Source: Bolinopsis microptera (taxonomy: Eukaryota > Ctenophora > Tentaculata > Lobata > Bolinopsidae). Taken from it: a DNA stretch of 64,000 bases. The stretch lies in the NCBI RefSeq assembly GCF_026151205.1, contig NC_087073.1, positions 14,093,837 through 14,157,836 on the forward strand. The letters run 5' to 3'. Position numbers and translations under genes: made by a program. Below, one piece after another: positions 10,501-22,889 of the stretch; positions within the stretch are counted from its first letter, which is position 1, and each line of letters begins with the position of its first letter. The notes below the pieces were generated by a model. That model was given only the letters and a program-made list of their open reading frames with translations, made no database searches and had not been told where the DNA came from.

Positions 10501-13285
10501 CAATTTACTGATACTTTCAACTGATGTGGATAACTTATCGAAATTACTGTACTGCAATTTCGTAGCATTGTGAAGATTCCCTGAAATTAATTACAGACAT
10601 TACGTTGGCGACCCGGCATTTTGTATTTAAATACTCCATACACTGGACACAGAGAGAGCAACGTAAACGATATCAGCCATCAGGCCATCCCATCGTAATT
10701 ATCTTTGGAAACTTTTGCTTTGACTTGTCTAATTAAAGGGATTAAAGAAAGATTTACTTAGCATTAAAGACCAGATAAAATAAAACCACTTAGTGAATGT
10801 GTAATGTAAATATTTTACCTAGAACGGGAATATAGTTGGGTTTAAGTAATATATTGTCTGAACGCATGTCACCGTGAGCCAGGGCTATTTTACTACGAGC
10901 TCCAGCGTGTATCGTGCAGTGAAGATACGCCAGACCGCTGAATATACACTCGCTCAACTTTTTAACCTGGGGGAGAAGGAGAGTGTGAAGGTACAGGTGT
11001 CACGTGTGAGGGTGTCACGTGTGAGGGTGTCACGTGTGATTACATTATAAGGATTGTGATGTACCTGGACACACGTTACTTTCAACATTCCATCACTGCA
11101 AAAGTCTGATAATTTGCATTGGACCGTGACAAGCTTGCATCGATTAACGTAAAAATCATAAAATCCAGAGATAAAGGTTATCAAGTAATAAGGTTCCAGG
11201 CTGCACTAGGTCCAAGAACCTCTGTTTCCACTTAATAGCTCTGATCTTTTTCAAGTGTTCGCAGGGTTAGACACTACCACTACTTTTTCAGGGCGGACTC
11301 TTTGAATTAGAGAGATAAACATGACCATAACAATAATAGTCATTGTAAATATGTCGTGAAAGAACTTAATTAGATGGCGATAGACCGGTTTATAAGATAA
11401 GTAATGGAGGGGCAAGCTTGAGATTTAAGTGATATTTACCCAACTCTTGTCAGATCCGAGCTCAATAAGTCTTATGCTCTCAAGCGAGACACCACACACA
11501 CAACCCACTGGCGTTTAAAAATGGTAATTTCTCTTTTCAGACGAAAAAAGATAAGCGATGACGGGCAAGATATATTATATATGTCTACAGAAATGAAGTT
11601 AGAACAACTGAAAGAAAGACAAGTTAAAATGCTCGGTGGGGCTGGCTACCTGCTCAATAGATAAGGAACAGTTCTGTAAAACGTGTGTCAGAGTGCCGAC
11701 GTAAACATCCCGGTACACGAGCCATGATTTCCTGTGTTTCTTCCCCCACCAAAGTACACTGACCACGTGGGAGTGAGTCAGGGTTACTGAGGACAGGACC
11801 CGAGTCTCCCGGGCCCACCTCACTGCACTTGCTTGGTCTGATACGCGAACAGTCAGATTTTCTTCGCCCAACAGAGACACGGAATGATTATTGTTTGTTT
11901 GTTTGAGGTGTTTGTTTAGGTGTCGGGGCCGGTACGACCCTAGCCACATCTGATGAGGAAATGAATCGTGGGTACCGCACAGTTGTTTAGTTAAATCTAT
12001 CTTAGGAGGCTTCTGTCGACGAGCTTCGACCTGAAGGAATAACAAATATCAATAATTGTTGTGGGGAGGTATTGGGGAGTATGTAATGTACGGATTGCTC
12101 ATCTTTGAACTAAACTTAGCATGTCAAGTAGGAAGACCTCGGGGCGTTGTTGGTAACTTAGCTCGCTAAAATTGAAGAAGAAAATAGCTAATATGTAAAT
12201 AGTTATTAATGTAAGCTCACATCCTGGTAGATATACGAGTTTCGTCTTCTCCTCCGTTGCAGTAAGACGTAAGCAGCGATGATGATCGCAGCAAGGACCA
12301 GTAATGCTGAGAGGAAGGCAATGCACGGTGTGTACCACCAGGCGCGTGCAAGCGGGTCTGGATCCTGTACTCGGGGATCTGCTGCGCATTTGAGTGTCAA
12401 GGATCTATAAATTTTCAGATATTTTAAAAATAGTAACATGCTTGTAGCTAAATTAGATGTACAACATCAACATGAATTGCGACCTTGCTTCATAATCATA
12501 AAATATTATTGCAAATTGTGTGATAAACTTGCTACTTAGTTAGTCAAACAAGAAAAATTGCACGATAAAAAGCTACTCACAAATGGGAGGGTCGGTGGTT
12601 TCAGGGATTTTTATTTCCCCAGGGATTTTATTGCATAGGTCTCCTTGACAGCAGCAGAAATACGCAACTGCGTCTAAATTTGTAACCTGGAAATATAATC
12701 CAATGATGTGATTTCTCTTGAAAACATATTGGTGAAGACAATTTGTGTCAGAAAATCCTAACGATTTAATAAGCCAGCCCACCGCATCAATTTTCAGATT
12801 TATACATTGTTCAAGGAATTTTATCTACCTCAAGTTTTCGTGGGATGCATGGCCCAAAAGGGCAGTTGTCTAGATGTCTAGTTTCAGCATGGTTCCAGCA
12901 GGCCCGAGATGTTAAAACAGCCTCTTTAGCTGTAGGTCCTGTCCAGAGGACACTACAAGCTTTGTAGTTGGAATCACATTGCTTAACAGTATGGTTGCTT
13001 TTATACTCGTGTACAACACATCTTATTGCACTGCAAACTGAAATAATAACTTTTAGTGATATGAGACTGATCTAGAATAATCTGGCTGCAGTAGTATTAC
13101 ATTAAATTCAAGGTACACTTAATATAATTTTGAACAATCATACCCTTCATAATGCTACACTTACCCGAAAATTGTAAAACTAATGTTGTGCTAAAACAGA
13201 GTAATGGCAAAAGCATTACCATCCACCAGTATATTTGCCATTGAAGATCATCAAACTGTGAAAGAGTTCGGATTACAAACTGCAT
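10501..13285 (-). CDS. TGF-beta type II receptor-like gene, split, with kinase-dead-looking domain (3' end not found)
   Basis: Read as spliced exons, 5' to 3': 13285-13165 (signal peptide; inner ATG at 13222 also possible), 13037-12829 and 12686-12581 (cysteine-rich ectodomain ending FCCCQGDLCN, the activin/BMP type II receptor signature), 12381-12221 (transmembrane helix then five arginines), 12030 to about 11650 (juxtamembrane and N-lobe), 11507-11440, 11205-11065 (YYLIT hinge), 10966-10819 (GLAYLH and catalytic loop) and 10580-10501. Borders are GT/AG and phases agree except at the 3' end of the N-lobe exon, which I cannot fix. Family role: plasma-membrane serine/threonine kinase that binds TGF-beta/BMP/activin ligands. 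Odd: the catalytic loop reads HGDMRSDN rather than HRD-x-K-xx-N, the DFG position reads NLH, the glycine loop reads SDQASA, and no VAVK lysine is visible, so catalysis is doubtful. The C-lobe was not found. The receptor call is strong; loss of activity is inferred. Confidence 0.8.
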
Positions 13286-13979
13286 CTTTTTCGATGGAAC
13301 ACGCAAATAATATTATTTGCAAATAACAATCAGGAATTAATTCAGAATTGAATTCCTGCTTGACAACCATCTCATAATATTATGAAACATTCAACTATTA
13401 TAAGTGCAGAATATGTAAATATTAAATTGATGTTATTTTAATTCTGACTCTAAGCCAATAATGAGGCGCTGATTCTCCTTTCTAGATTAAGTGCACATAA
13501 CATTGTTTAGAATAACAATGCCCAAATTTAGATTTAGTTTTAAAGGGTCACCTGCACCCCTTACAGTAAGTTTTGTAATAAAAATGGACAGATACAACAA
13601 TTAAGCACACACTATCCCAGATATTGCATATCCAATATCTGACTGTGGAAACTTTAAGGGAGATCACAAATTATTCTAGAACAAAAGAAATGAAAGAAAC
13701 TAAAAATTGAATCTTCAAAACTTTCAATAAAATACCAACAGAAGCACAAAGCAAGAAAAGATACTTCTAAAGAATAACACCAAGTAAGTAGGCCTACAAA
13801 TTGAGAAACCTTACTTCTATGGTGAGATAATTTGAAAGCTATTTTTCAACAAAGCACAAACATCCATCAAACTCTTTGTTATCATTTGATAGATTGAAAT
13901 TATCATAGAGTTTACATGGCAGATTTATACATTGCTCAGTAACCAAAATTGAGACTAAGATAATGTTCTTAAATACATG

Positions 13980-14575
13980 TCACATTAAAAGACACTTCAA
14001 AAGACTCCAAGGGTAGTTCATTCAGAAGGTGTAATTCTGAAAAGATCTCCCATATAATGCAATTGTAATGAGCCCTTTATAATAGATACTGGATGGCTAG
14101 ACTCAGAAACAGGTGAAACGTTTAAAAGGGCAGAGATGAATATTGAACAGGATGAGTTTTGAACAAATGTTCTTAAATACATGTCATGGACCGCCCCTAT
14201 ATCCAATGTCTCCTTCAACCTGATACCTGAGGAGAAGAGCTACGAGGGATAGATGATATCTATTGGCGTATTGCTCAGGATTTACGATTGTGCTCTGCCA
14301 ATTGCATCACTTGATTTAATTTATTGTATATATAATACTGTTTGACATTTTACTTTCAAAAGTACATGTCACTTTAAAAGACACTTCAAAAGACTCCAAG
14401 GGTAGTTCATTCAGAAGCTAAGCTGCAATTCTGAAAAGATCTCCCATTATATAATGCAATTGTAATGAGCCCTTTAGAATAGATACTGGATGGCTATAGA
14501 CTCAGAAACAGGTGAAAAGTTTAAAAGGGCAGAGATGAATATTGAACAGGATGAATATTGAACAAATAAACGCTT
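13980..14575. repeat. Duplicated segment of about 190 bp
   Basis: Sequence 13986-14165 recurs at about 14367-14555 with small indels; both start CACTTCAAAAGACTCCAAGG and end near GAACAGGATGA. The phrase TTCTTAAATACATGTCA flanks it at about 13968 and 14171. A local duplication in a possible upstream intron of the receptor gene. Confidence 0.85.
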
Positions 14576-15735
14576 CAGGTCCTTATGCATGGATACATAT
14601 TAGTGCCATATATTCCTCTTGTCCAGGAGTTTAATATTATAGTACTATCATATTCACAGTACACTACTGATGTACTGACTCCTCCATTATTGTCCCTGAA
14701 GTGGGATTATAGAGAATAGTCACCATCCAGGCATAAATATACAGGCACTTCGAGATAGATCTTGTCCCACTCTACTAAGACATCATCTTAGAGGGAGTGG
14801 AGCACCAATTGGACCAAGGCGCACTCTATAATATCTACTACTATAATAAGGAAACATCAAAATCACTATATTACGTATTTTATCATTTGATTGTGTACCA
14901 TACTCCCAAAATTCCAATGTGAACTAATAGAAATTAGTAGAAGTTATTTCAATCAAGAAAACAACAATTTCAAGAAAACAGATTCCATCCTCTAAATTCC
15001 ACCCTCTAAATCGGTGCATCGAGGTTTGTCTGGATTTTGATATGCATTCAATATACCAGTGGTCAGGCAATTGGAGCTAAAAAGCTTAACTGAGGAACTC
15101 CGGTTTACTCGTTTTACAGGCTGTGGTGATCGAGGAGCAAGTGGGGAGAAAATGGCATCGTTCAGCAATGGAAAACATGACCGTTGAATGTTAGCTAATT
15201 ACCGGTTAAACCTTACATCAGCTCTTGTCATAGAAACAATTATTATCTATTTCTAACAAAATCTATACATTAAAGAGACAGTGATACGATTATGCAACAT
15301 AATGATCTTTACTAAACTTGATATTTAGCATGGCATAGGAAACTGCCATCTAAAAACACATTGTGAAAGAAGATGAATGAAATTCAACAACTTCAACAGG
15401 GAGGTGTTACCTGCTATCAGTTTATATTTAACATGCTAGTCCCAGTAAATCGCCAAGTTTGTTTATTAAGAGTAGTTTCAAAAGAGGGCCAGGGACCGAA
15501 ACCTATGTACAAAACTAAAGTGCGACAACCACCTGCGTAAACGTAATTAGTTTAGAACCCCCTTAACTCTTGTAACCATTGCTCTATCAAATTAATAGTA
15601 AACGTTTTCAATTAAAACGACGGGAAATTTATGATTCAGTCAAGTAACTTCCAGTTATGAATAATAAGCACAATAGAATAAAGATGAATGAGGTATTTAC
15701 TGGTCAGAAAATTGTTTAACTGAGCAGTTAATTTT
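14576..15735. other. Stretch with no recognised gene
   Basis: AT-rich sequence with no supported exon, RNA or transposon end. Confidence 0.5.
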
Positions 15736-15990
15736 GCTATGATCCCCATCAAAAAATGAATTATGCGCGGCTTACAGTAAGTTACTGGGCCGCGCTCAGC
15801 CTGTCATTCCGCCTAATCTCTATTTTATGTTTATGAACATAATAGCCTGAGGTCCCCAGATAAACTTGCACTTGTGTGCTGTAACAACAACAATGAACAA
15901 AATGCCACTATTTTGTTGCTGATAAAATAATTTAGTGCGCGATACTCTCAACTTCGGAGCGTGTCGTTTGTCTCATTTTCCACACATTTA

Positions 15991-16339
15991 CTGTCACAAA
16001 GATGCAGTTAGGCCAAACCAGTTAGGCCTAACGCAGAGCTAAGCCTAAATTAGGCCTAAAGAGGCCTAAATTAGGACTAAATTAGGCATTACTGTCACCA
16101 AGATGTTGACGGATGTTACTCGTCTAAATTTCTTCGAAGTAAGCGCGCGCCGCTTCTTTCTCGAAATGGCCCGATGGCAAGTGCTACGAAGTAGCGCGCG
16201 CCGGGCCAGATCATTAACAATGGTCAAATTCCAAGATGCAGTTAGGCTTAACTCTTAATTTAGGCCTAATTTAGGCCTAATTTAGGCCTAACTCTGCGTT
16301 AGACCTAACTGGTTAGGCCTATTTGCATCTTGGTGACAG
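15991..16339. mobile_element. Fold-back MITE with TTAGGCC repeats
   Basis: Ends are inverted: CTGTCACAAAGATGCAGTTA at the left and its near complement at the right (…GCATCTTGGTGACAG). TTA flanks both ends (15988-15990 and 16340-16342), fitting a 3-bp target duplication as made by PIF/Harbinger-type transposases. Both arms are built of palindromic TTAGGCCTAA units. The centre (about 16095-16235) carries GAAGTAGCGCGCGCC modules of the surrounding repeat field. Non-coding, about 350 bp. Confidence 0.75.
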
Positions 16340-17720
16340 TTACACACCAAACACAAAACATTTACCATTCAATTAATGATTAAATGTATAATTTTTAGAA
16401 TTAAAATATAGTTTTTTGGTTTTGATAACGGCTTTTGTAGCACGTATACGTCACTTGTAGCGCGATGCACTACTGGGTCGCGCGCGCGCATCCAATAATG
16501 CTTCTCGCAACCACGTATGCAGATCGGCGAGATGCGAAGGATTGACATCGTGAATCAAATACGTCACTTTTTCCGATTGGCAGTAAGCGCGTGCATGGTG
16601 CACTTGTTTTTTCCAAGGCTGCAATTAATTTTAAATTAAACAATCACGCGTGTATGCTGGTCACGTACGTGCGCATATCATTAACTTCCAATAAGCTACA
16701 AGCATCCGGCCATCCGCACTGCACTTTTTTAAATGCGATAGAGGTTGTAATTCATTCGACACTCAGCCCGAATAGAAATTTGGCGGACTGACAGGCTGAG
16801 CACCGTTTAGTAGGAAAACAAATTTTATTTTAATATATCTAATTTTCAATTTTAATAATATTTTACAAATATCACTTGACATACGTTGCATGCCACTTTT
16901 CGCGCGCGAATATATTTGGATACGAAAACATGTATCAAAATATCACCTGTTAATTGTTAGTACAACTCATCGTAATGCAATATTATACATTTTCAAAGCG
17001 CAAGCGTTATATTGTAGCGCGATGCGTTACTGTGCCGTTACTGGCTAGATCGGCGAGATGCGCTACTGTGCCGCGCCGAGCTGCCATGAATTGACATCGT
17101 CAATTAAACGTTATAATAAAATCCTTCACATAGCCATGTGCCTACGCGTACTGCGTACGGCGGTCGCGCGCTACTGCAAGCGAGAGGGCTCTGGTTAGAG
17201 CAAATAAGATCCGTTATGCATGTTGTCTCGGTACTTAATTGTTAATGGTTTAAAGTATTTATATGCATTTTGGCTGTCATGCCGGACTGTTGACAGATGA
17301 TACAAGTATTGTAGCGCGATGCACCACTGGGCCACGCCGCGCATTAAATAATTCTTCGCGCATCAAGTAATTCTTCTCGGAAGATCGGCGAGATGTACCA
17401 CTGGGCCTCAATTGACATACGTTGCATGCCACTTTTCGCGCGCGAAGCGCGCGCCGCCGAGGTGCTCCTTCCTGGTGTATCCATAATATCTCTGATATTT
17501 GAGATACGTAACATGTATCAAAGCCTGAACGAGCTGCGAAGGATTGGTATCGCGAATCAAATTATACAAATCACAAGTATTTAGTATAAATTTATTCGAA
17601 GTAGCGTGCGCCGCTCGCGTTTTTTTCTTGAAATATATTGGCCCGGGGCAAGTGCTACAAAGTAGCGCGCCGGGTCAGTCCATGTACAATGGACATGGGA
17701 CAACCGTCAACAACTTACTA

Positions 17721-18577
17721 GTAGAGGCTCTTACGGGCAAAAAGACGTGTTTTCTGCTACGAGTTTAGAGACCTAACCGCTAATTGGACACAATAGTATG
17801 ATGTCTAAGGATCGATAATATGTTAAGAAGTATAAATTTGGCCTTATTAGTCACGTGCTATACCAATGCGCGTTTTAAACTTTGACAGTCTATTACTCTA
17901 AGGCAAATAAAGTAATTATATCCATATTTTGTCAGCAATAAGATCACATTATTTTCTATTTAGTGTGAAAATATGAGCTAGAACGGACATAATCTCGCTG
18001 AGTTATAGCTGTTTGAAAGTTATGATGAACGCGCGGGTGCCAATTGATAACAACTAAATGCTTTTGCGCGTAGTGCGCGTCGAAAATTTGGCAAAAACGC
18101 TTGCGGAGTGACAATATTCAAACTTCGATAAAGTATATGAAGTGGGTACTTCTCGGAAAGGAAAAATTTAGGCAAACACGATGAAACTATTTTTGGGTTG
18201 ATTAAATACAACTGCAAAAAATTATTCAAACTTCAAGCAAAAAAGTCAAAATTTTTACCACTTTTTTGGATTTTTACCCCAGAACAAATAGAGGGATTTG
18301 TTTTATTTTTATACCATCTTGTGCGGCTGTGTTTTAGCTATCTCCATGCAAGTTTTGCCGACATGCCAACAAAATTAACTTGCTCAAAATATCAAAAAAC
18401 ATGGTTTTTTGGCCTATTTTTGGCCCAAAAATCGGTTTTTTGCAATTTTAACCCAGAACAATCAGTCCAATCATCTTGAAACCACTTTTAATCGATTCTA
18501 CGGTCAAAAATACGTCTAGTAAGGTGTATCTGGGGTCCCTAGCGTATCGAGCAGACAATGCCCGTAAGAGCCTCTAC
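17721..18577. mobile_element. TA-flanked TIR element, copy 1
   Basis: Ends are inverted repeats GTAGAGGCTCTTACGGGC and its complement, flanked by TA at 17719-17720 and 18578-18579, as for Tc1/mariner-like insertions. Length 857 bp. Open frames inside are short and I see no transposase motif, so this is a non-autonomous copy. A second copy begins about 220 bp downstream. Confidence 0.85.
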
Positions 18578-18794
18578 TATACCTGGGAACCTCAGGCTAT
18601 TTAATATATATGTAATGTTTATTTATAAACATAAACAATAAATGATAGAGTTGTAGCGTAATGCACTACTGGGCCGCGCCTCGCTAGTTCAAATAATTCT
18701 GTTCACAATTCTAGATCGGCGAGTTGCACCACTGGGCCTCGCCGAGCTGCGATTAACGGGTGATACTCGTAAAATATCTGTTCCATATATTGTA

Positions 18795-19671
18795 GTAGAG
18801 GCTCTTACGGGCAAAAAGACGTGTTTTCTGCTACGAGTTTAGAGACCTAACCGCTAATTGGACACAATAGTATGATGTCTAAGGATCGATAATATGTTAA
18901 GAAGTATAAATTTGGCCTTATTAGTCACGTGCTATACCAATGCGCGTTTTAAACTTTGACAGTCTATTACTCTAAGGCAAATAAAGTAATTATATCCATA
19001 TTTTGTCAGCAATAAGATCACATTATTTTCTATTTAGTGTGAAAAATATGAGCTAGAACGGAAATATTCTCGCTGAGTTTTTGCTGTTTTGAAGGTTATG
19101 ATGAACGCGCCGGGGTGCCAATTGATAACAACCATCTAAATGCTTTTGCGCGTATTGCGCGTCGGGAAAATTTGGCAAAAAACGCTTGCGGAGTGACAAT
19201 GATTCAAACTTCGATAAAGTATATGAAGTGGGTACTTCTCGGAAAGGAAAAATTTAGTGCAAAAACACGATGAAACTATTTTTTGGGTTTGATTAAATAC
19301 AACTTGCAAAAATTATTCAAACTTCAAGCAAAAAAAGTCAAAATTTTTACACTTTTGGATTTTTGCCCAGAACAATAGAGGGATTTGTTTTATTTTTTAT
19401 ACCATTCTTGTTGCGGCTGTGTTTTAGCTATCTCCATGCAAGTTTTGCCGACATGCCAACAAAATTAACTTGCTCAAAATTCAAAAAACATGGTTTTTTT
19501 GTTGGCCTATTTTTGGGCCCCCAAAAATCGGTTTTTTGCAATTTTAACCCAGGAACAATCGTCCAATCTCTTGAACACTTTAATCGATTTTCTTACGGTC
19601 AAAAATACGTTCTAGTAAGGTGTATCTGGGTTCCCTAGCGTATCGAGCAGACAAGCCCGTAAGGCCTCTAC
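18795..19671. mobile_element. TA-flanked TIR element, copy 2
   Basis: Same termini and interior as the copy at 17721, with TA at 18793-18794 and 19672-19673. Length 877 bp. The two copies are nearly identical in the first 250 bp. After that they differ largely by one- or two-base indels in homopolymers (runs of A, T, C, G), mostly longer here. One base is missing in the right terminus (GTAAGGCC versus GTAAGAGCC). Confidence 0.85.
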
Positions 19672-20776
19672 TATATGGACGTCGCCGAGTCCAATCGGCG
19701 CGCGTTCTGGTTAGGTTGGTAAAGCTTCACCTAACCATGTGCTTTCGCGCCATTCGGGCGCGTGAGGCGGGCGGCGGCGCTCTGCAGCGCAAGGGCTCGG
19801 ATATAGAGCAATTGTAAACCTACAAAGCTGCGAAGAATTGACATCGTGAATAAAATAATAGAGATTCTGCCGAATGACAGACTGAGCGCCGCTCAGTAAT
19901 CAACAACTTACACGTTCATTCCGGTTTCCCTTTTAATACTATTTATAAACCTATAACATCAAAATCAAAAATATAGAAATAGATTTTGGAAGATTATTGA
20001 TTAAAGCATTCTGCAGTTTTCTTGACCGAAATTCCGCTGTTTTGACTGACTTTTTGACCAGTGACCAATCAGTGCAGTCAGTGAGAGTGACAAAAGTGGC
20101 CATCAAGCACAAGGTACTGGAATTCCAGTATGCGTGGAGAAAACTTTGAGGCAATGAAAATTTCGAATATGAATGACCATTTAGCAAGTTCACTGTTACC
20201 TGGGGACCTCAGGCTATTATGTTCCTAATAGAGATTCGGCGGAATGACAGGCTGAGCGCGGCCCAGTAAGTTCACTGAGGATGGCGCGAAACATAATTGT
20301 GGTACTGCAAGTTCTGTCTCAAATAAATCTTTGATAAACGGAAAATCATCAAAATGTAAAAAGAGAATTTGGAAGAGTTTTAAAAAAAGCTTTTCTGCCG
20401 TCTTTTTGACTGAAATTTCGCCGTTTTGACTCAATTTTTGATCAGTAGTTCAGTGACCAATCATTGAAATCGGTGAGAGTGACACAAGTTGCCATCAAGG
20501 CATAGCAAGGTACTGTTACCAGTATATCCAATATCCGGAGAAAACTTTGATGCGATGAAAATTTGAATATGTCCTACTGGTAGGACATTTTAAAACTTTA
20601 GCTTTCTGTTACTGGCAGGCGGCGCTCAGCCTGTCATTCCGACGAATTTCTATTCTATGTTTATGAACATTATAGGGGTTGCATGGCAGTGGGTCTTCAC
20701 CTATTGAAATGCTCTTAGTAGCCAGGAATTTTCAAAAAATATAGAGCTTATAAATGAATTTTATTATATTACTTTA

Positions 20777-21412
20777 TTGGATAGATTCTTTAATTTGTTA
20801 CTTTTTTTCATTAATTGTCATCATCATAACATGAGTTTTACTTTGCATTTCTCAAAGTTTATTTGTGAGTATATCATGTTTGATAATGGTTTACATATTT
20901 TCATTGATACCACATCTGGTCCTAATGTGGTATCAAACAGTAGATGCAGTAAAAGTAGCAGTAAAATGAAGAAAGTCCACAGTTCTTTTCTTCCGGAGAG
21001 AGTGAGACCATATTGGAACAAACTCCCCTCGGATGTCAAGAATTGTGGGACTGTGTTAAGTTTTAAAATAAGATTAGAGGCTTTCAAAAAAGAGACTATT
21101 TTAAACGGATCTGTAAATGATAGTCATTTTTGGTATGTTTCGGACGAAGTATTAGGAAAGATTGAGGGATTAAATTATGCTACTAATAAAGAGAAGAACA
21201 ATGAATATCTTGTGTGTAATCCTCATGTTGCTAAAAAACGCTTTATCAACTTATATAGTAGTGGAAAGTATGCAAATTAGATTCATTTTAACTTGGTTGT
21301 TTAGGCCAATAGATTTAAGATAATTTTTAAACTTTAGTAGATATATTTTTGATGATGTGTGATGATGTTTGTGTCATTATATTTTGATTTGATTTGAATT
21401 GATTTGAATATG
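20777..21412 (+). pseudogene. LINE reverse transcriptase C-terminal remnant and 3' tail
   Basis: A forward frame (to 21280) contains FLPERVRPYWNKLPSDV and then a SFKIRLEAFKK stretch. This is the tail seen at the end of many CR1/jockey/L2-type LINE polyproteins (R-x-x-x-x-WN-x-LP ... SFK-x-RL). The N-terminal part of the frame is unrelated and starts arbitrarily. Downstream, GATGATGTGTGATGATG and TTTGATTTGATTTGAATTG short repeats (21350-21412) look like a LINE 3' tail. The reverse transcriptase core is absent, so this is a 5'-truncated copy. A near-palindrome GATACCACATCTGGTCCTAA with following complement lies at 20907-20935. Confidence 0.7.
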
Positions 21413-21419
21413 AACTAAC

Positions 21420-22885
21420 TGATAAAATCAATGAAGCATCTTTATTCTATAGATTAATATGTCGTTCTTCAACCTGACTCACATGGGTTACGATAGCACT
21501 GTTGCTCAGTCCCTAGAGCAGAAAACTGCTGGTGCAGCAGAGGGCTCGCATGTCAAATATGCTGCCCTTAAAACCAAACATACACGCAGTGACAAGGGTA
21601 AAGTTCATGTTTCTAGTTCTTGGTATAAAGATTGAAGTTTCTCTGATGAACATGAGAAATAAATGCAAATTATTCAAAATTAGTCTAATAAGAATGGTTT
21701 CTTTGAAAGGGATGATATCTAACACATGTTACAGGACCAATAGATTTGCACCGTAATCCAGTGTCAACCTCACAAGACTATGGGTGGTGGCAGAAGGACA
21801 GTAAGACGCCACCTGATTGGGCGAGATGTGCCCGACACTCCCACGTCAACAGTGAGATGACCAGGTCAGCAAAATTAATGTCATAAAATCAAAAACACAT
21901 TAACACAAGTTTACTCATTGTAGTCTGTTTGTCCTCTCTGGGTGCATTTTTGAGTAATAACAAATCGAGAAAGTTATATTAGGAATGATCTTTTTCCGAA
22001 ACTATCAGTGTAAGTTTTTCCGAAACTATCAGTGTAAGTTTGCCGTCCAACTGATTCCATCAGCATCAGGTCAAAAGCTTTGCTGTATCGACTCTCATGT
22101 CGTTTGATTTTTCAACCAAAAGTTTGGAGAAATGCAATTTTGTGAAAAATTATATTTTTACCACGACTTACTGTGTCAGATCTAAAGAAAAAGTTAGCAA
22201 AATCGGAAAAATAGACTTGAATTTGTTTATATAATTTATAAAGCGTATGTTATTGCCCACGTTAAGGGGCCTGTTAATAATTAATTAAACTATTTAAGAT
22301 TTAATAATAATAATAATAAATTGTGATAATTTGTGATTCAGTTTTCAGTATTAGTAATAGGTGTTTGCTGAATTACTGTATTATACACTCTGTGGCCAGC
22401 TCTTATGTGTCCCATCTCTTGCCCTGCAAGCCCTGTTTCTTGTTTATACAACATATTATGATTATGTAATAAACATTTATTGTAGTGTAGGATTGTTTGA
22501 ATTTCTATTTGCTAAGTCATTTAATATGCATTTTGTGTTTGTTTCTCCCGTTTTTCTTCCCTTGTGTTGCAAGCCCTGTCTCTTGTAAAAACAACCACTT
22601 TTGTAGATACACACAGTCTCTACGCCTTTATCCTCTGGTCCCTAGGGTCAGCTGACTCCGGGCCAGAGGAAAATTACCGATTGCCAAGGTTTGATGCCTA
22701 GGCAGTCGAGACCTCTTATTGAGACCTGATATAATAATAATACTGTGTCATGCAATCACTTTACAACTGATATGCTCTTACAGGTGCCTGAGGTTTCGTT
22801 ATGTTTGGTTTTACATCTTTTTATTCTGTAAAATGTGCTAAAATTAAATTTCTTGTTTCATTGAAAATTTCTTGTTTCATTGAGT
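21420..22885. other. Stretch with no recognised gene
   Basis: Contains a doubled TTTTTCCGAAACTATCAGTG near 21990-22035, an (AAT)n run near 22302-22318, and sequence around 22640-22720 with the look of a SINE or LINE tail. No supported exon. Confidence 0.45.
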
Positions 22886-22889
22886 TATG

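Larger units (their letters stand above)
15740..20680. repeat. Composite repeat field with GC-rich modules
   Basis: Several modules recur in both orientations. One is (A)TAGAGATTCGGCGGAATGAC followed by AGGCTGAGCGCGGCCCAGTAA (about 15780 reversed, 16775, 19860, 20227, 20615 reversed). Another is TGTAGCGCGATGCACTACTG followed about 80 bp later by AGATCGGCGAGATGC (16455, 17014, 17309, 18652). A third is ACATACGTTGCATGCCACTT (16880 and 17410). A fourth is GAAGTAGCGCGCGCCG (16135, 16188, 17598, 17660). Between modules the DNA is AT-rich. CpG-rich cores within AT-rich DNA and a mosaic order suggest a multi-part mobile element or nested insertions. No coding sequence was seen. Confidence 0.7.

Noticed and set aside
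10620-10740. Possible kinase helix F exon (MADIVYVALS) for the receptor gene
   Set aside because: It lies between the catalytic-loop exon and the in-phase exon at 10580, is in the wrong order for the fold, and has stops and no fitting borders.
16000-16320. Interstitial telomere array
   Set aside because: TTAGGC units are palindromic (TTAGGCCTAA) and confined to the arms of an inverted repeat with TTA flanks, so a MITE explains them.
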